DNA of 64,000 bases from Phoronis australis (lineage: Eukaryota > Phoronida > Phoronidae): positions 186,001 through 250,000 of the forward strand of contig NMRA01000394.1 of NCBI GenBank assembly GCA_002633005.1. The letters run 5' to 3'. Of this stretch, positions 50,664 to 62,261 are shown one piece after another. Every line of letters starts with the position of its first letter. Positions within the stretch are counted from its first letter, which is position 1. The position numbers and the translations under genes are program-made. The notes under the pieces were generated by a model. It searched no databases, was not told where the DNA came from, and was given only the letters and a program-made list of their open reading frames with translations.

Positions 50664-51094
50664 CTAAGTACTTGATTTCATGGTTTGCTTAATAACCGTC
50701 ACCGCCAGTACAGAGACCTTGGTGGTTGCTGCATGACGGTGACATCGTTCGTGTCGTTGACACTGGTGCGCTCAAAACTGAAGCTGGAATGATCGACTGA
50801 CTGATTTAACTACGACTGTCCACAAAATAATATAATACAACAAAACACAAGACAACATGCAATAAAATACGTACAATGAAACAGATAAAACTATGGAAGA
50901 AGTAAAACTTAAAATAAAAAGGATAATCGATGTACGTAAATAACTAGTTTCATCGTGGTCCGATCTATATATGAAGTTTATTAGTAAAGTAATAATGATA
51001 ACAAAAAGTTAAATGATGAATAGGTGCATAAATACATGTATACATGAAAATACAAATAAAAATATACCATTACGAAACCAATAAATAATTAGGT

Positions 51095-51300
51095 CTCAGT
51101 CGATACGCGTAACAGTGTCTCGAGGGATACTATTTCATATACTCCACTCTAGGTATGTTTTGTATTTATTCCATACACTTCGAATTCTAAGATTCTTTTG
51201 TTTTTTTTCCGCAGGTTTGTTTTTAATACTGTACCCACCTTATTTCGGGTGATTGTGGAAATGAACACATAATTATTGGTGGCTGATGAGATGTGATCCC
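51095..51300. repeat. Repeat family 4, copy 2 (partial)
   Basis: It contains AGTCGATACGCG, then GTATGTTTTGTATTTATTCC and a T-rich block, in the same order as 39658-39820, but without the left hairpin arm. Confidence 0.6.
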
Positions 51301-53294
51301 CGTGTAAGGTTAAAGAATGTGCACGATGTGTGCACTCAAAACATTTCGAGTTCCTGAAGCATTGTAGGAAAGGTGTAAAATCAAAACTTGAAATAAATTT
51401 TTCAATTGATGGAATTTGAAAATCTATCTTTTACAAACGCAATGAGCGAAAAACTGTGGAATCGCAGTGCAAACTCATTTCCAAAACATGAAAACATTTC
51501 AAAACGTAAAGTTCCGTGAAGTGTTCCAATATAAGAAGTTGGTGTCGAATACATTGTGGACACTCAGTGCCAGGTTTTCTCCCGAGACGAGTGACCCGAG
51601 TTTTGTCTACTAAGGTCGGGTGCGATCATCCTTGGCTGGCGCCAGCACTTCAGTTTTTGAGCCCCATCCCTCAGCGGGATATCGTAAATATGCGTTTCAG
51701 ATGTTCAATTTGATATTGGATATTTATTGTTAAATTCATAATTCGCGCTTGCACAGACGCGACAAAGTTGCGTTTGGCTGTGCCTAAGCGAAATACGTTG
51801 TTGCAACTTGACTACCCAGAAATTTTACTTTGTGTAATTTAACTAGCCAAACACCATGATCCAGACAAATGCAGTTCTTTTGGCATCAGGAGAAAAATTG
51901 GCTATTTTTTACCGTTATCGAACGAATAATTCAAACTTCATTCAGGTTTTTTAATCATACTCGTTGAGCACGCTCCTAAAAAATATTTCCCGAAAATAAC
52001 TTCAAAGATCTTTGATTGCTCCTCGATAATACTGCTTAGCATTCTAGCCTCACACTTTTGAGCCGCCTGTCAATGCCTTGGTAATTCTAACTTCCGTCAC
52101 AATGTTTCCGCCATTTGTCATTTTAACGCCAATCAGGGCGCATTTCACCCGCTTTAACTGGCTAAAAACTGGAAACCGAATAAGTTGTCGACTCTCATGC
52201 AATCAGTCTCATGACATTCCCCATCGTGTAAATATTCCCCGTCCGTTACTATCCAAAACACTCAAACCACCAGTGGTTCAAGAAAACGAATTTTATGAGG
52301 TTCATAGTGTAAATCGTACGCTATCAGTTCACCCACGTCTGAAATGTTGAAACGTTATCAGATTGCCCATGTGCGCGTTTCAGATTGTGTGTCGGTGTAT
52401 CAAAGAATCACCGGGCTGGACGACACAGCAACTGAGCTCCTCCATGCATTGTACATGTACGTAATCTGTCATTAACGTGGCCTGAATCATGCGAGAGGGG
52501 GGGAGCAAGAAACGTCGTTTAGTTTATATTACATGTACATATTAACATGACTGGGTGATCAACAAAGGCATATACCGTTGACCACCAAAAAGTATAAGAA
52601 TGCAACTGCATATTAATAAGGAATTATAATTAAAACGATAGTAATAACACTAGAAAATATATTGCATTAGAATACAGTACAGTACAGTAGCGTAAAATAT
52701 AATACTTATTTATATAACTGAATGCAAGTTCTACCAAAAATTACATAACATCTCCCAAGAAACCAAACGTTTAAACACCATATAATTACATGGTTCGGGA
52801 ATGGTAACCATATTGCGAAGACGCATTGCAATCTAGTACGTTGCGTTGTGGTACTTGGTGGAAATGGAAACATGTTATTCGTGAAAGTAAAAATGGGCCT
52901 CGTTATGCCTCAAGACATATATCATAGTTGATTAAAATTCTCATCATGAAAATGAGTTTTGTTTTCCTTATTACATGTGATTGTTTCTGTGTGAGCCAAG
53001 TTTAATGACTAATTTTTAATATTTCTTAAGGATTGTAATCGGAACTACATGTATGTTCTTGACAAATGTCTCGAAAAGAATAAGACAGACAAATGAGCAT
53101 CTTAAATGCTTTCAAATTTGGTAAATAACTGTTGCCGGTTTTTTAATTGAGTGAAGTGTAAGCGAAGCTGTTGAGAACTTATAGCAACAATAGCGAATAC
53201 GAAGTAGTACCTTGTGACGTCACTGCTTGTGAGTTTCGTGGTCCTCAGCATCAACAGTGAGCTAATCTCCCAAGGTGTGGAATGTCCAAACTGT
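51301..53294. other. No gene recognised
   Basis: Frames at 51516-51713 and 52078-52350 have no recognised domain. A perfect TGACGTCA lies at 53215-53222. Confidence 0.5.
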
Positions 53295-53725
53295 GACACG
53301 GGGTGTATGAATTTTTAATTGATTCCTTCCATAAAAAGGATACTAAACCCTGTTTTGATGATTTCAACCAATCCTCGTCCTCTCACCTACTGACGAATCC
53401 TTGGCGTCAGGGATCAACTATAAATTCATACCCACTGTCTCACCAATTGAACAGTATGGTCCTTGGTGGGTGTTTTTTCCCACAGATGCCGGGTAACTCG
53501 CTAGAAGCGTAGGCCACGCGTGTCCCTTCAGCAGAGTTTTCTAATTTTCTTTAAAACTTTTAAAGATTGTCGAGTCGTTACAGAGGATCATTTTGTTTCA
53601 GAGAAATGGATAGGAAAGTCGTTTTTAGTATCTTTTAATAGGCCAAAACCTGGTTTGTTTGGATGATTGACGCCAGTGATGCATTAGCAAGTGACAGAAC
53701 GAGTATTTAGTTGGTGGAAGTCGTC
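53295..53725 (-). repeat. Repeat family 2, copy 3, with inverted ends
   Basis: It is inverted relative to 5322-5677. The left part (TTTTGATGATTTCAACCAAT CCTCGT...) and the right part (GATTGACGCC..GAACGAG..GTCGTCAAA) are inverse to each other over about 60 bp, so this copy shows the family's terminal inverted repeats. The internal GGTCCTTGGTGGGTG block is shared with 26231-26245. Confidence 0.75.
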
Positions 53726-53732
53726 AAAGGAG

Positions 53733-53980
53733 CATGCACGCACCCAGATAGGGGAGGCTGAAATTTCTTAATATGGGGACCTATTACTGCAGAAAATTAA
53801 CGAGGACTAAAAACACGGGGCCACCAGGTTCAGGCCTACGAATTGTGCATCTGCGCCGATTTCCTGTATCCTTTGTGGACTTTTGTGTCGTTTACTCGGA
53901 CTTTTTTTCACTGAGGCGGACCTTTTGCCCAATTCACCAAATCGGAGGGGCTCCCCGAGCCTCCCCTGGGTGCGCCAATC
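53733..53980 (+). mobile_element. MITE family 3, copy C, complete with 5-bp TSD
   Basis: It runs from CATGCACGCACCC to GGGTGCGCCAATC and is flanked by AGGAG on both sides (53728-53732 and 53981-53985). It has the same orientation and internal blocks as copy A. It is inserted right beside family 2 copy 3. Confidence 0.88.
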
Positions 53981-55720
53981 AGGAGGGTGTCCTTTTTGAG
54001 AATATGAAATAGGGATATTGATGAATTATGAGCTACGTTACATTCATCAAATCCATGTCAAGATCGCATCATTTCACAGCGCAACTGAGTTAGTTTAGCC
54101 GGTGAGGGCCGCTGCGCCTCAGCCTCACCCGACGGAACCTCGCGCACAGCCGGTCGAAACTATATACATGTAGTCAGAACTAGAAGACCACCCTGTCCCT
54201 TTCAGTCTTCACAAAATCATAGAGTCCCATTCAGTCTTCGTAGAACAGCCGTTGGTCGCCGCAGCTCTGACCTGTGCCCCAGATGTTGTCCTTGCTTGAG
54301 AATGAGTCGTTAGTTAGATCCAAGAATGGCGATTGGAAGTGATTGCAATTGAGAACTGAGCTCATTTGTAAACAATGTACTCAATGTTTTAAGACAATTC
54401 AACTCTTACACACCCTTTGGATACTACATGATGGATACAAATGCAATACTTTATTCATGTCAGTTCCACCTCATTAGCAGACAATGGATTGTTCTGAAAC
54501 CTCCTCGACCCTCTCGAACCCCACACCCCTTGACCCCTTTGACCCACAAACCCCTGACCGTTCATTAAATGCTTACGACAAGCCTCTACACTTGTCACGA
54601 TCAGCTGTCATTTTATTCGCTCTGAAGCTGTGGCAAGTGACCAGTTCTTTGCCAAGACCCGACTGAACTAGTTAAGACTTGTTTAAATGCCGCAAGTGAT
54701 CCAAATCGAAAATCGGAACGGTGGTTTGTTGTCGCTTTGGACTATATAGGCTGCCTCTAGCCGCGTAAAGAGGTCCCATATGAAACTTGTCGATAATCGG
54801 TACAAACTGGAACTCTGAAAGCACTACCGAAATTAGTACGTTTCATGCCGAGATAAAAAGTGGGAGTATTTTGTATCCCATAAAAATCATAGCTGCATTT
54901 GAAATATCGGTACACAACTAAGGCCTCTTTCCTAGTGAAGCATTTAGCTAAGTTCAATCATCGAGATGTGGGAATTCTGTTTAGGCATCCTGGACATTAT
55001 TAAAAATCTTCCCCCTACAAGGGTACCGAGGCACGCTCAATTAAATTTCAATTGCTTGTACAGATCTCATAGCTTTGCGCAACAAAGAACGACACAAGAC
55101 ATAGAACAAAGGACATTGTGCAATCAATAAGACTTATGGAAGAAAGTTCTTCATGCACAATCTTCTTATGGAATTCATGAATTGAATTCCAATACCTGCA
55201 ACCAATCGATGTCCGATGTGCATACTCTAACTTTGAATCAAGATTTGTCGGAATCCTGGCATTGCCGGATTGCGATCGATCATTACGTAGACCTGATGAC
55301 GTGATGCAATGATCCGGCACTGGTGGGGTTGACATTATCCTGACTGTCTCAATTTAATAAAGGAATGAATGCAATAATTCCTTCGTAAAAGAACTCCAGT
55401 GCTCATGAATTACAAATAGGACCCGGGGTGTAATTATCATACTCGAAATACAGCTCGAAAATATTTTTATTTTTGTCATTTTCTATTCTACGTTAGTGCA
55501 AACTCAAGATAAGTTTCAATAGTTGTTTCGTCGGATACACATCAATCAATTTTGCAAACTTGGACGAGAAACTCGTATGGATCAAAAATTACCTAAGCTA
55601 GCACAGACACACTGACACTTATCTCGATTTCATGGAAAAGTAGAACAGAAAATCCAACGAATAATTTCGAGTTCAGATTTCGAGTTCAAAGATTAGACCC
55701 CGACCCTAGATGTTCATGTA
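53981..55720. other. No gene recognised; nuclear-receptor-like half-sites at 54531-54545
   Basis: TGACCCCTTTGACCC (54531-54545), read on the minus strand, is two GGGTCA half-sites spaced by three (DR3 type), with two more TGACC sites within 25 bp. Nearby 54105-54160 is CpG-richer. No coding exon accompanies them. Confidence 0.35.
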
Positions 55721-57203
55721 TCAGGTGTCCTATAGGGTGCCATCGACAAGTTTACAAAGTACCACAGAGAAATACAAAAGATTATGGAAGTACTGTGTAA
55801 TTCAAACCAGCAGGGTGAAAAATACAATGGCAGTGTGACTTTCATCGTTTCAATCTGTGCTGGCATCTGTCAGTCAAAAAATGCCTGCCTGGGTCTCAGT
55901 TATGTTGTTTGTTATTGTCAGGTATGTATCCAAACCCGATCTGTCAATTATTTCCCTTTGTAAGGATGATTTTGAATGAAAGAGATCAAATTACTATTGA
56001 AGCGTGTTTCAAGGAGAAAGGGTGGGGCCAAAGAAGGTTCGTAAGCGGGTTCCCTGGAAAAGAGTGGAGTTGTGTCACTGTAAATAGACTTAATGCTAAA
56101 ATACGCAACACAAAGTCTGTTGTGCGTACATGTAAAAGTGGCACTGGGAGACCCAAGACTGCATGTTTGAAAGAAAATGATGATCGCGTTGAGGAATTGA
56201 TTCAATCACAGGAGGTCAACCAGGGAATCACAAATCTCTGAGAGAGGTCGCAAGCGAGCAAGTCTGCTGTGCAAAGAATGGCGAAAACACTGGAGCTAAG
56301 CACTTCAAAAGAATGTGGGTATGGGTACATGTATGTTAGAAGGACAAGAAAAACTCTATACTATTCAGCCACTCAGATGTGAAAAGAATCGTTTTCACTG
56401 ATAAAAAATATGTTACGCTATTTTTAGTCAGTTATAAGTTTAATAAGACATATACGCTAGAAATAGTTGAAATCGCCAAAACAATCATGTTTATGGGAAA
56501 TAAAAAGGAGAAATGGCAGCCTTCTCGACTCTGTTATGAGATTTACAGATTTCCTTAAAAAGTAATGGTATCCGCTGGAGTAGCCCGAGAAGGAAGAACA
56601 AACATTCATTTTATTGAATCCAACGTTAACAGTGGACTTTACATGCAGTTATTGGATGAAAATCTCCTGGATTGCAGGCGACTTTATCCTGGAAACAGCG
56701 TGTTCCAGCAAGATGAGGTTCCTTTACACAAGAGAAAGATATCCCCAGTTTACATCAAAATTCATTAAAAGGATGAATGGCATCCGATCAGTCTTGACTG
56801 CAGTTCAATCGACTATGCCATGTGGGACTCTCTGAAGACGAAAATTTACCGTCGAATGAGAGAAGAATTGAGCGAGCAGGGCTTAATAGACAGGACAATT
56901 ACATGTATGTCAATGGAAGAAATGTCGATGGAAGACATACGGAAAAACATTTCAGGTTGGAAGAATCGGCTTCGTGTAGTCGTGGGGGAAATCGAGGCCG
57001 CATTGATCATAGACTGACATAATCGTCAGTTTTCCTTTGATATTTTATTTGTGGCAACAATTTTTTAATTTGACAGGACTCCCGTAATTGGACACATTTG
57101 TTGGTGATATCCTAAGATTTATCTGTAAGAATTTTTTAAAAAATCAGTTTATTTGTTGCTGAGAAATTACTTGTCAAAAACTGACTATTTTTAGGACACC
57201 TGA
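55721..57203 (+). mobile_element. Tc1/mariner-type transposon, decayed
   Basis: The ends are perfect 12-bp inverted repeats, TCAGGTGTCCTA at 55721 and TAGGACACCTGA ending at 57203. The left flank is TA; the right flank is TG, a likely decayed TA duplication. The size of 1.48 kb and a central broken transposase frame fit the Tc1/mariner superfamily. Confidence 0.88.
55966..57017 (+). pseudogene. Tc1/mariner-like transposase, inactivated
   Basis: The N-terminal helix-turn-helix region is clear (ACFKEKGWGQRRFV, TVNRLNAKIRNT, SGTGRPKTAC). It stops at about 56239. Further pieces lie in other frames: a first catalytic Asp in FTDKKY near 56390, a second Asp in FQQDEV near 56700 (normally followed by Gly-Ala-Pro), and a C-terminal IDYAMWDSLK near 56805 that corresponds to the PxDYxxW motif. 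The last part runs open to a stop at 57015-57017. Several stops and frameshifts separate the parts, so the enzyme is dead. The remaining identity suggests fairly recent activity in the lineage. Confidence 0.9.
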
Positions 57204-58167
57204 TGTATGCAATTTCTGTTTTTGACGTGAATACTACCAGCATATCTGCTTGTCATGTGATTAAACCTGTCATATAAACTTCCTTGCTGACTGGCATGTT
57301 TAATAAAAATGACTGTCAAGCGATTGTCAGTTCCCATGAACTATGAAAAACGAGCAGAGTTTTTAAGAGCTCCCAAGGTCCTCATAATAAGAAATTCCCT
57401 GCACTAGTTGTCAAGATCTTACAGTCTTCGTTAAAAAACATGTAACGTGTTATTAATAATCAAATAGTCCCCAGTGACAGCAGTGAATAAAAAACGAACC
57501 TCCTACTAACGGCGATTTACAAAACGGGAGCACAAGTTTTAGGAGTAAACATGTACATGTAGTTAATCTAGAATATTCTCCTTTCGCCCAGACCTCGGCC
57601 CATCGGACTGATTTACTTTCTGTTGAGAATTGAACTTTTCAAATAATATGTCATTTCTCAACTGAATTCAAAGGTAATTTGGAAACTGATGCGCTTGATT
57701 TCACAAGAGGCATCGTGGCGATAACTTAAGCGCAAAAAAATGACGCTTCTCGCTCTCAAGTCAGCATTTATTTATCGTTGTTTTCTAGTTTACGAATAGG
57801 TTATCGAATACTAGGTCTTACCAAAACCAAACCACAGCATCTTTACAACCAATTGGGCCTCTTAAGATACGTAAGCCCCTCGTATACATGCAAACTGTGA
57901 TCACGAGCTTCGCTTATAGTGCATGGCGAAATCTCGCGAAAATTTGCGGGATCTCGTTGTTCTTGCTAGAAACTATCTATACGGAAGGCAGACTTGTAGA
58001 TTGTTTCAAAACATGGACATGTTTGTTTAATATAAGAAATGATTGAGCAGGTGTTAGCACGCTTGAATGCGTCATATTTTTAGTATCATTTCACAATCTG
58101 CTGTATTTGGATTGTTACAACTGAATGTTTCGATGTACTGTAAATAAATGAGGGTATAACAAGCGTT
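57204..58167. other. No gene recognised
   Basis: It holds one ACATGTACATGTA palindrome run near 57548. The final part may be the promoter of the following exon. Confidence 0.5.
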
Positions 58168-58252
58168 ATGTTACTGTCATCATTAGCCTTTCTTCCGTCG
58201 ACTGTGGTTATTACCGCCACTGTTTTTTGGCTAATGGCAGTTTTGTTTAATG
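58168..58252 (+). CDS. Signal-peptide first exon, second of its kind
   Basis: ATG at 58168 opens 28 codons. MLLSSLAFLPSTVVITAT and VFWLMAVLFN form a long hydrophobic leader, followed by the first base of a Gly codon and the consensus donor GTAAGTTA, phase 1. The layout (leader, N/Q-Gly split by a phase-1 donor) matches the exon at 48606-48675 and the exon 1 of nAChR-type genes. No downstream exon was recognised before 64000. It could be an alternative first exon of the same plus-strand gene, the start of a tandem paralogue, or an unrelated secreted protein. Confidence 0.5.
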
Positions 58253-60227
58253 GTAAGTTAGTGTATATTATTCTAGTTAAGTGCATTACAATTTCAATGT
58301 GATAGACGATAAAAATGCAAAATACATAGTTCGGTTAGATTCCTTTAAAATCCCAAAGAGTATCCGGGCGTGTGAGGATAAAACTAATTATACACGACGG
58401 GAACTCTCAGAAAGGTCCTTTTGTCTGTCACACGCTAAACACGAGTACAAATTAGATTTCAATGCGTGTGAAATGATAGTCCTTACAAGATTTCCAAACA
58501 TATTTTTGGGGATCACAGCACAAAATAGTCTTTGCCCAGACATTATATTTTCGTTGATTTTGATTTAAATATCACATGCCAGAGCGATTATTGTTGACTA
58601 CAACATGACAAGCTTTCAGCGCACATGTATCTTTGAGAGACACACTTGTAAGCGGTGTCTAAAGTTTAACTGTTTCTATTTTCTTCACGTCACCACGGCT
58701 AATTATTCACGATTGGTTACGTGTCAATTGACAGCGTGGTCAAAGATATAGCGTAATAGTTTGCAACTTGTGAAATTGAATTGATTTGAGGTAGAAACAC
58801 TATTTGCATTCCCGATTAATTAATAACGCTTTGTCAATATTCGTGTTTTCCCCACACGTCTCTGTTCATACTCATAGCCTCTATTGTTTGCAATGCATGT
58901 ACGGTAGTGATTGTATCTCACACTCACACCCAATGACGTCCTCTGTATACTAATATCACAGATGTCTGAGCCTCTGGCAGCCATATTCGCTTATTATGAG
59001 ACCCGTGTATGCTTTTCTTGGACAATAATCGACTGTAAACAACATTTATGCATCTAAATTTAACACGAGGTCTAGCTGTTGTTGTTTTACAATAGTTTCC
59101 AGTCACATTCACTGTGCCTCATAGAAGGTGGCCAGCCAGATAGCTGTATGAAGACTGTAGTCAAAATATTTAGTATACAGTTTTGCGCCAAGACTACATA
59201 GAAGGTTGTTATTAAGACAACCGTGAAAACAATTGGAGTGGAACACTCTATGACTAACAGTTTTCAAATATATTTATCTAACTTGGTGGCCATCTTCCTC
59301 CAAATTTAACAATTTGCCCGTTTTTTGAGAAAATACTTTTCTGTTTTATAATGTTTCTCAAGACTCCTTGTAAATACATTTTAGTGTATAGATAGGCAGC
59401 GGTTAGACAGGAAATAGGTGGCCCAATCCAATCTCACCGCTGCCTATCAATATGAAACTTACTGGCCAATATCAAAATTGCTCATAATTTCCAAAATGAA
59501 TCGTATAATTTGTTGCTTTCTCGTTGCCAGGAAGACAAAATCTAGAGACGCATCCAGTTTACAGTTCTATGGTCTAATATGGGCACTTCTTAAAAACGTG
59601 TGTTAAAATTTCTTGAACTTCTTCACAAAAAGTATACACAGGATAAGTTGAGATTCCTGTTTCAAATAAATAAGAGTTTGTGCTGAGCATTCTATGGTCC
59701 ATTCTATATTGAAGCCACGTCTTGAGAGAAATCCGTTATAATTATTTGAATAAACAATTACCCAACATACAGCAGCGTCACTTTTGCGCTCAGACGTCTA
59801 CTTATAATGCGATTTTGGTAATCTACGGTGCAAGCCAAAAAAGGTGTCGCATGCTTATATTTCGCTTGCTTTCATCTTTCAACGACGAATCAAGTCATCC
59901 CTCACGCTCATATCCTTGACCTAAAGACCTCAGATATAAATGTCTTCGTGCGATCGTAATTTCGACGTGTCCAGGCTAACATCGAAAGTGTAAAACTAAG
60001 TCGTACATGTTACCCTAGAATTGCGTATCAAACATATTAACCTGCTTAAGTCGAAACTGCGATCGCGTGAACACATTTATCTGCAGAAATAACACGGCAC
60101 AGAAATCAAGCCCTTCAAAAGAACTTATTCACTCGAAGATTCAACTTGTTACTATTCACTTGTCACTCTGCTATTCGTATTTTTGTGAATTCGCTGAATA
60201 AAGCATTATCTTGGCTGACTGAGTACA
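58253..60227. other. No gene recognised; hairpin at 59391-59448
   Basis: GATAGGCAGCGGT (59391-59403) and ACCGCTGCCTATC (59436-59448) are perfect 13-bp inverse copies with a 32-nt loop. No coding exon was recognised. Confidence 0.5.
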
Positions 60228-60235
60228 TGACGTCA
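60228..60235. promoter_or_regulatory. Perfect CRE with a short ATG exon-like stretch after it
   Basis: TGACGTCA is followed about 20 nt later by AGAAGATGGCAGACGATTTG, then a stop after nine codons and a possible donor AAAG|GTAAAA. It may mark a promoter with an untranslated or short first exon. Confidence 0.25.
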
Positions 60236-61188
60236 TAAGGTAAAAACTGAGATCAGAAGATGGCAGACGATTTGAGTCGTCGTTGCTAGAGAAAGGTAAA
60301 AAGAGGCAAAATACAACTGTGAGACCGTTCTCGGTTTCCTAAACTTGTGAAGGGGATTTGATTTGGCTAGTTCTAACACAATAAACAAGAATTTCCCTCC
60401 CATTCTTTCGGTTTATGTCCAGGCCTTCATCTATGTTTAAGAGCTGAGTATTGGCTAATACAAATCATACCTTATCATTCCAAGATTTGAGTATTGGTTT
60501 GATTTCCACCTTAGTACATGTAGGTGTGTCGCACTGTATAGATTGTTGAAATACTCAAAATCTTAGTAATTCTCGATTTTCGGAGCAGTACTAAGGAAAG
60601 CGTGACCACCAATGATTAGTGAGAAATGTATCGAGTCATTTTGCAAGAACTACTAGAAAATCGTTACCTAACTACCTAGTTAAAATAGTCAAACATTACA
60701 GAACCTTGACTCCACGCCTTGATACCTACATGTAGAGTAACATAGCTATTCACTGCCGGCAAATTTTCTAAAATTGTAATCTTTAACTGAATATCATTTG
60801 ATTTAAAAAGCCTGTTACACTTCATTCCCTCCAAGAGGCACGTTTATGTAGGTGCGTGTGTCGGCTTGCTTACGGAATCAACACGTACCCAAAATCGTGA
60901 GTTATGGGGATGATCGGGGGCTTTTCCAAAAATACGTAAAGAAATTCTGCATCGCGTGTATTTTTTATATTTGCATTTGTATATGCAAAAATCAACGAAA
61001 GTTCGAGTATTAGACGCAGTGGAGTACTTTTCGTTCTTGTACACTTTATCAGTTTGTCTGCACAGGAATGCGAAATTGGACTTCAAAGTATGTTGCATGC
61101 TTCTAATTCACTGGGCGGGCATTAAAATTCAAAGCGAGGCTCACTGCGATAAGTAAACAGAGCGGAAGTTGACGTTGCGTGAGTTAAA

Positions 61189-61298
61189 ATGGCTGGTCTT
61201 TCGAGTCCAACCTGGATATTAAATCTTAAAAATGGGTCAATAATTAACCGCAGAGACGTAGAGAAATGCATCGGAGAACAAGTCAATGAACCAAAGAG
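61189..61298 (+). CDS. Candidate first exon of an unknown small protein
   Basis: ATG at 61189 has a good context (AAAATGG). An ETS-like GCGGAAGT lies about 28 nt upstream and a GGGCGGGC box about 75 nt upstream. It reads MAGLSSPTWILNLKNGSIIN, then RRDVEKCIGEQVNEPK. Without splicing it would stop after 52 codons (61347). A GT at 61299 (weak donor context, GAG|GTGTCT) lets it join in frame to 62262-62439, giving 95 residues. The composition looks like a real cytoplasmic protein, but I recognise no family. Confidence 0.35.
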
Positions 61299-62261
61299 GT
61301 GTCTGACGAAAGGATATTTTTTTCGGAAAACTTGGTTCGAAACATGAAAAGTATAAATTACGGCGATCGTATTACAAGATTAGGTATATGATGAATGCGG
61401 GATTACGTTTCTTCTTGTAAATTGTTGATAAACATGCTTTCTACACAAACCAGGTCATCTGGTCGTATTTTTGACAAGCTGAAGGTATATTTGACAGCGG
61501 TGGTTCATCACATTTTGCTGTTATGTGCAAGTCACATCTGTTTAATTTGTTGATTAAGAATATTAACATCAAGCATAGCCAAGGTCCTGCAGAGTTGGGG
61601 ACTACCGGGACTAACAACTGAGTTGTCTTTAACCTGCAAGAATGACTGGTGTTATAACTATTATTTTTAGTAAAATATAAACTAGGCTGGTAATTGAAGC
61701 TAAAATTTATTTGACTATTTGGTTTTAATAATTCTTACATCTATTTCATGTGTTCGGTTTCAAATATCAATCTGGACCAAGATGAATTTTAAAATTAAAA
61801 CACCTAGTTTGTTCGTTCAAAGCGTGACCTGAAAAAATAACCCATCTCGTTTTAGAGCTCAATTTTAATTACCTGGATAGAACAAACATAATTATCACGT
61901 TCCTTCAGAGGCCTCGTTCATCCGGAGGGAAAGGTGCCTGTGCCTTCTGAGACGGGAATTTTTCGCCAAATGAGGAGGAAATTCTACCTCCCGATCACCA
62001 TCAGTAGCACCCCCGCCCTTTTGCAAGCTCTGTCTCAAGTAGCATTTTGTGCTCTTTCAAATTGTCACCCGTGTAGTTACGTGATTTGAACTTCGGGGGG
62101 AAATTTTCAATCACTGTAGGAGAATTTGTAGGCCTCGTGAGGGGAATTTCGCGTGATTTTTCAATAATTTTGATAGGAGAGTAGGGCCGATATTCGGCCC
62201 CAAAATCGAGGAATTGTGGCTGTCCTTTTTGAAAACAAATGCATCATGTTTCAGCCCTTAG

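Noticed and set aside
52078-52350. 90-codon plus-strand frame
   Set aside because: No ATG at the frame start and no recognised motif; the last 40 residues look protein-like but nothing else supports it.
55884-55922. Short hydrophobic ATG frame before a GTATGT donor
   Set aside because: It lies in the leader of the Tc1/mariner element and is too short to be called a signal-peptide exon.
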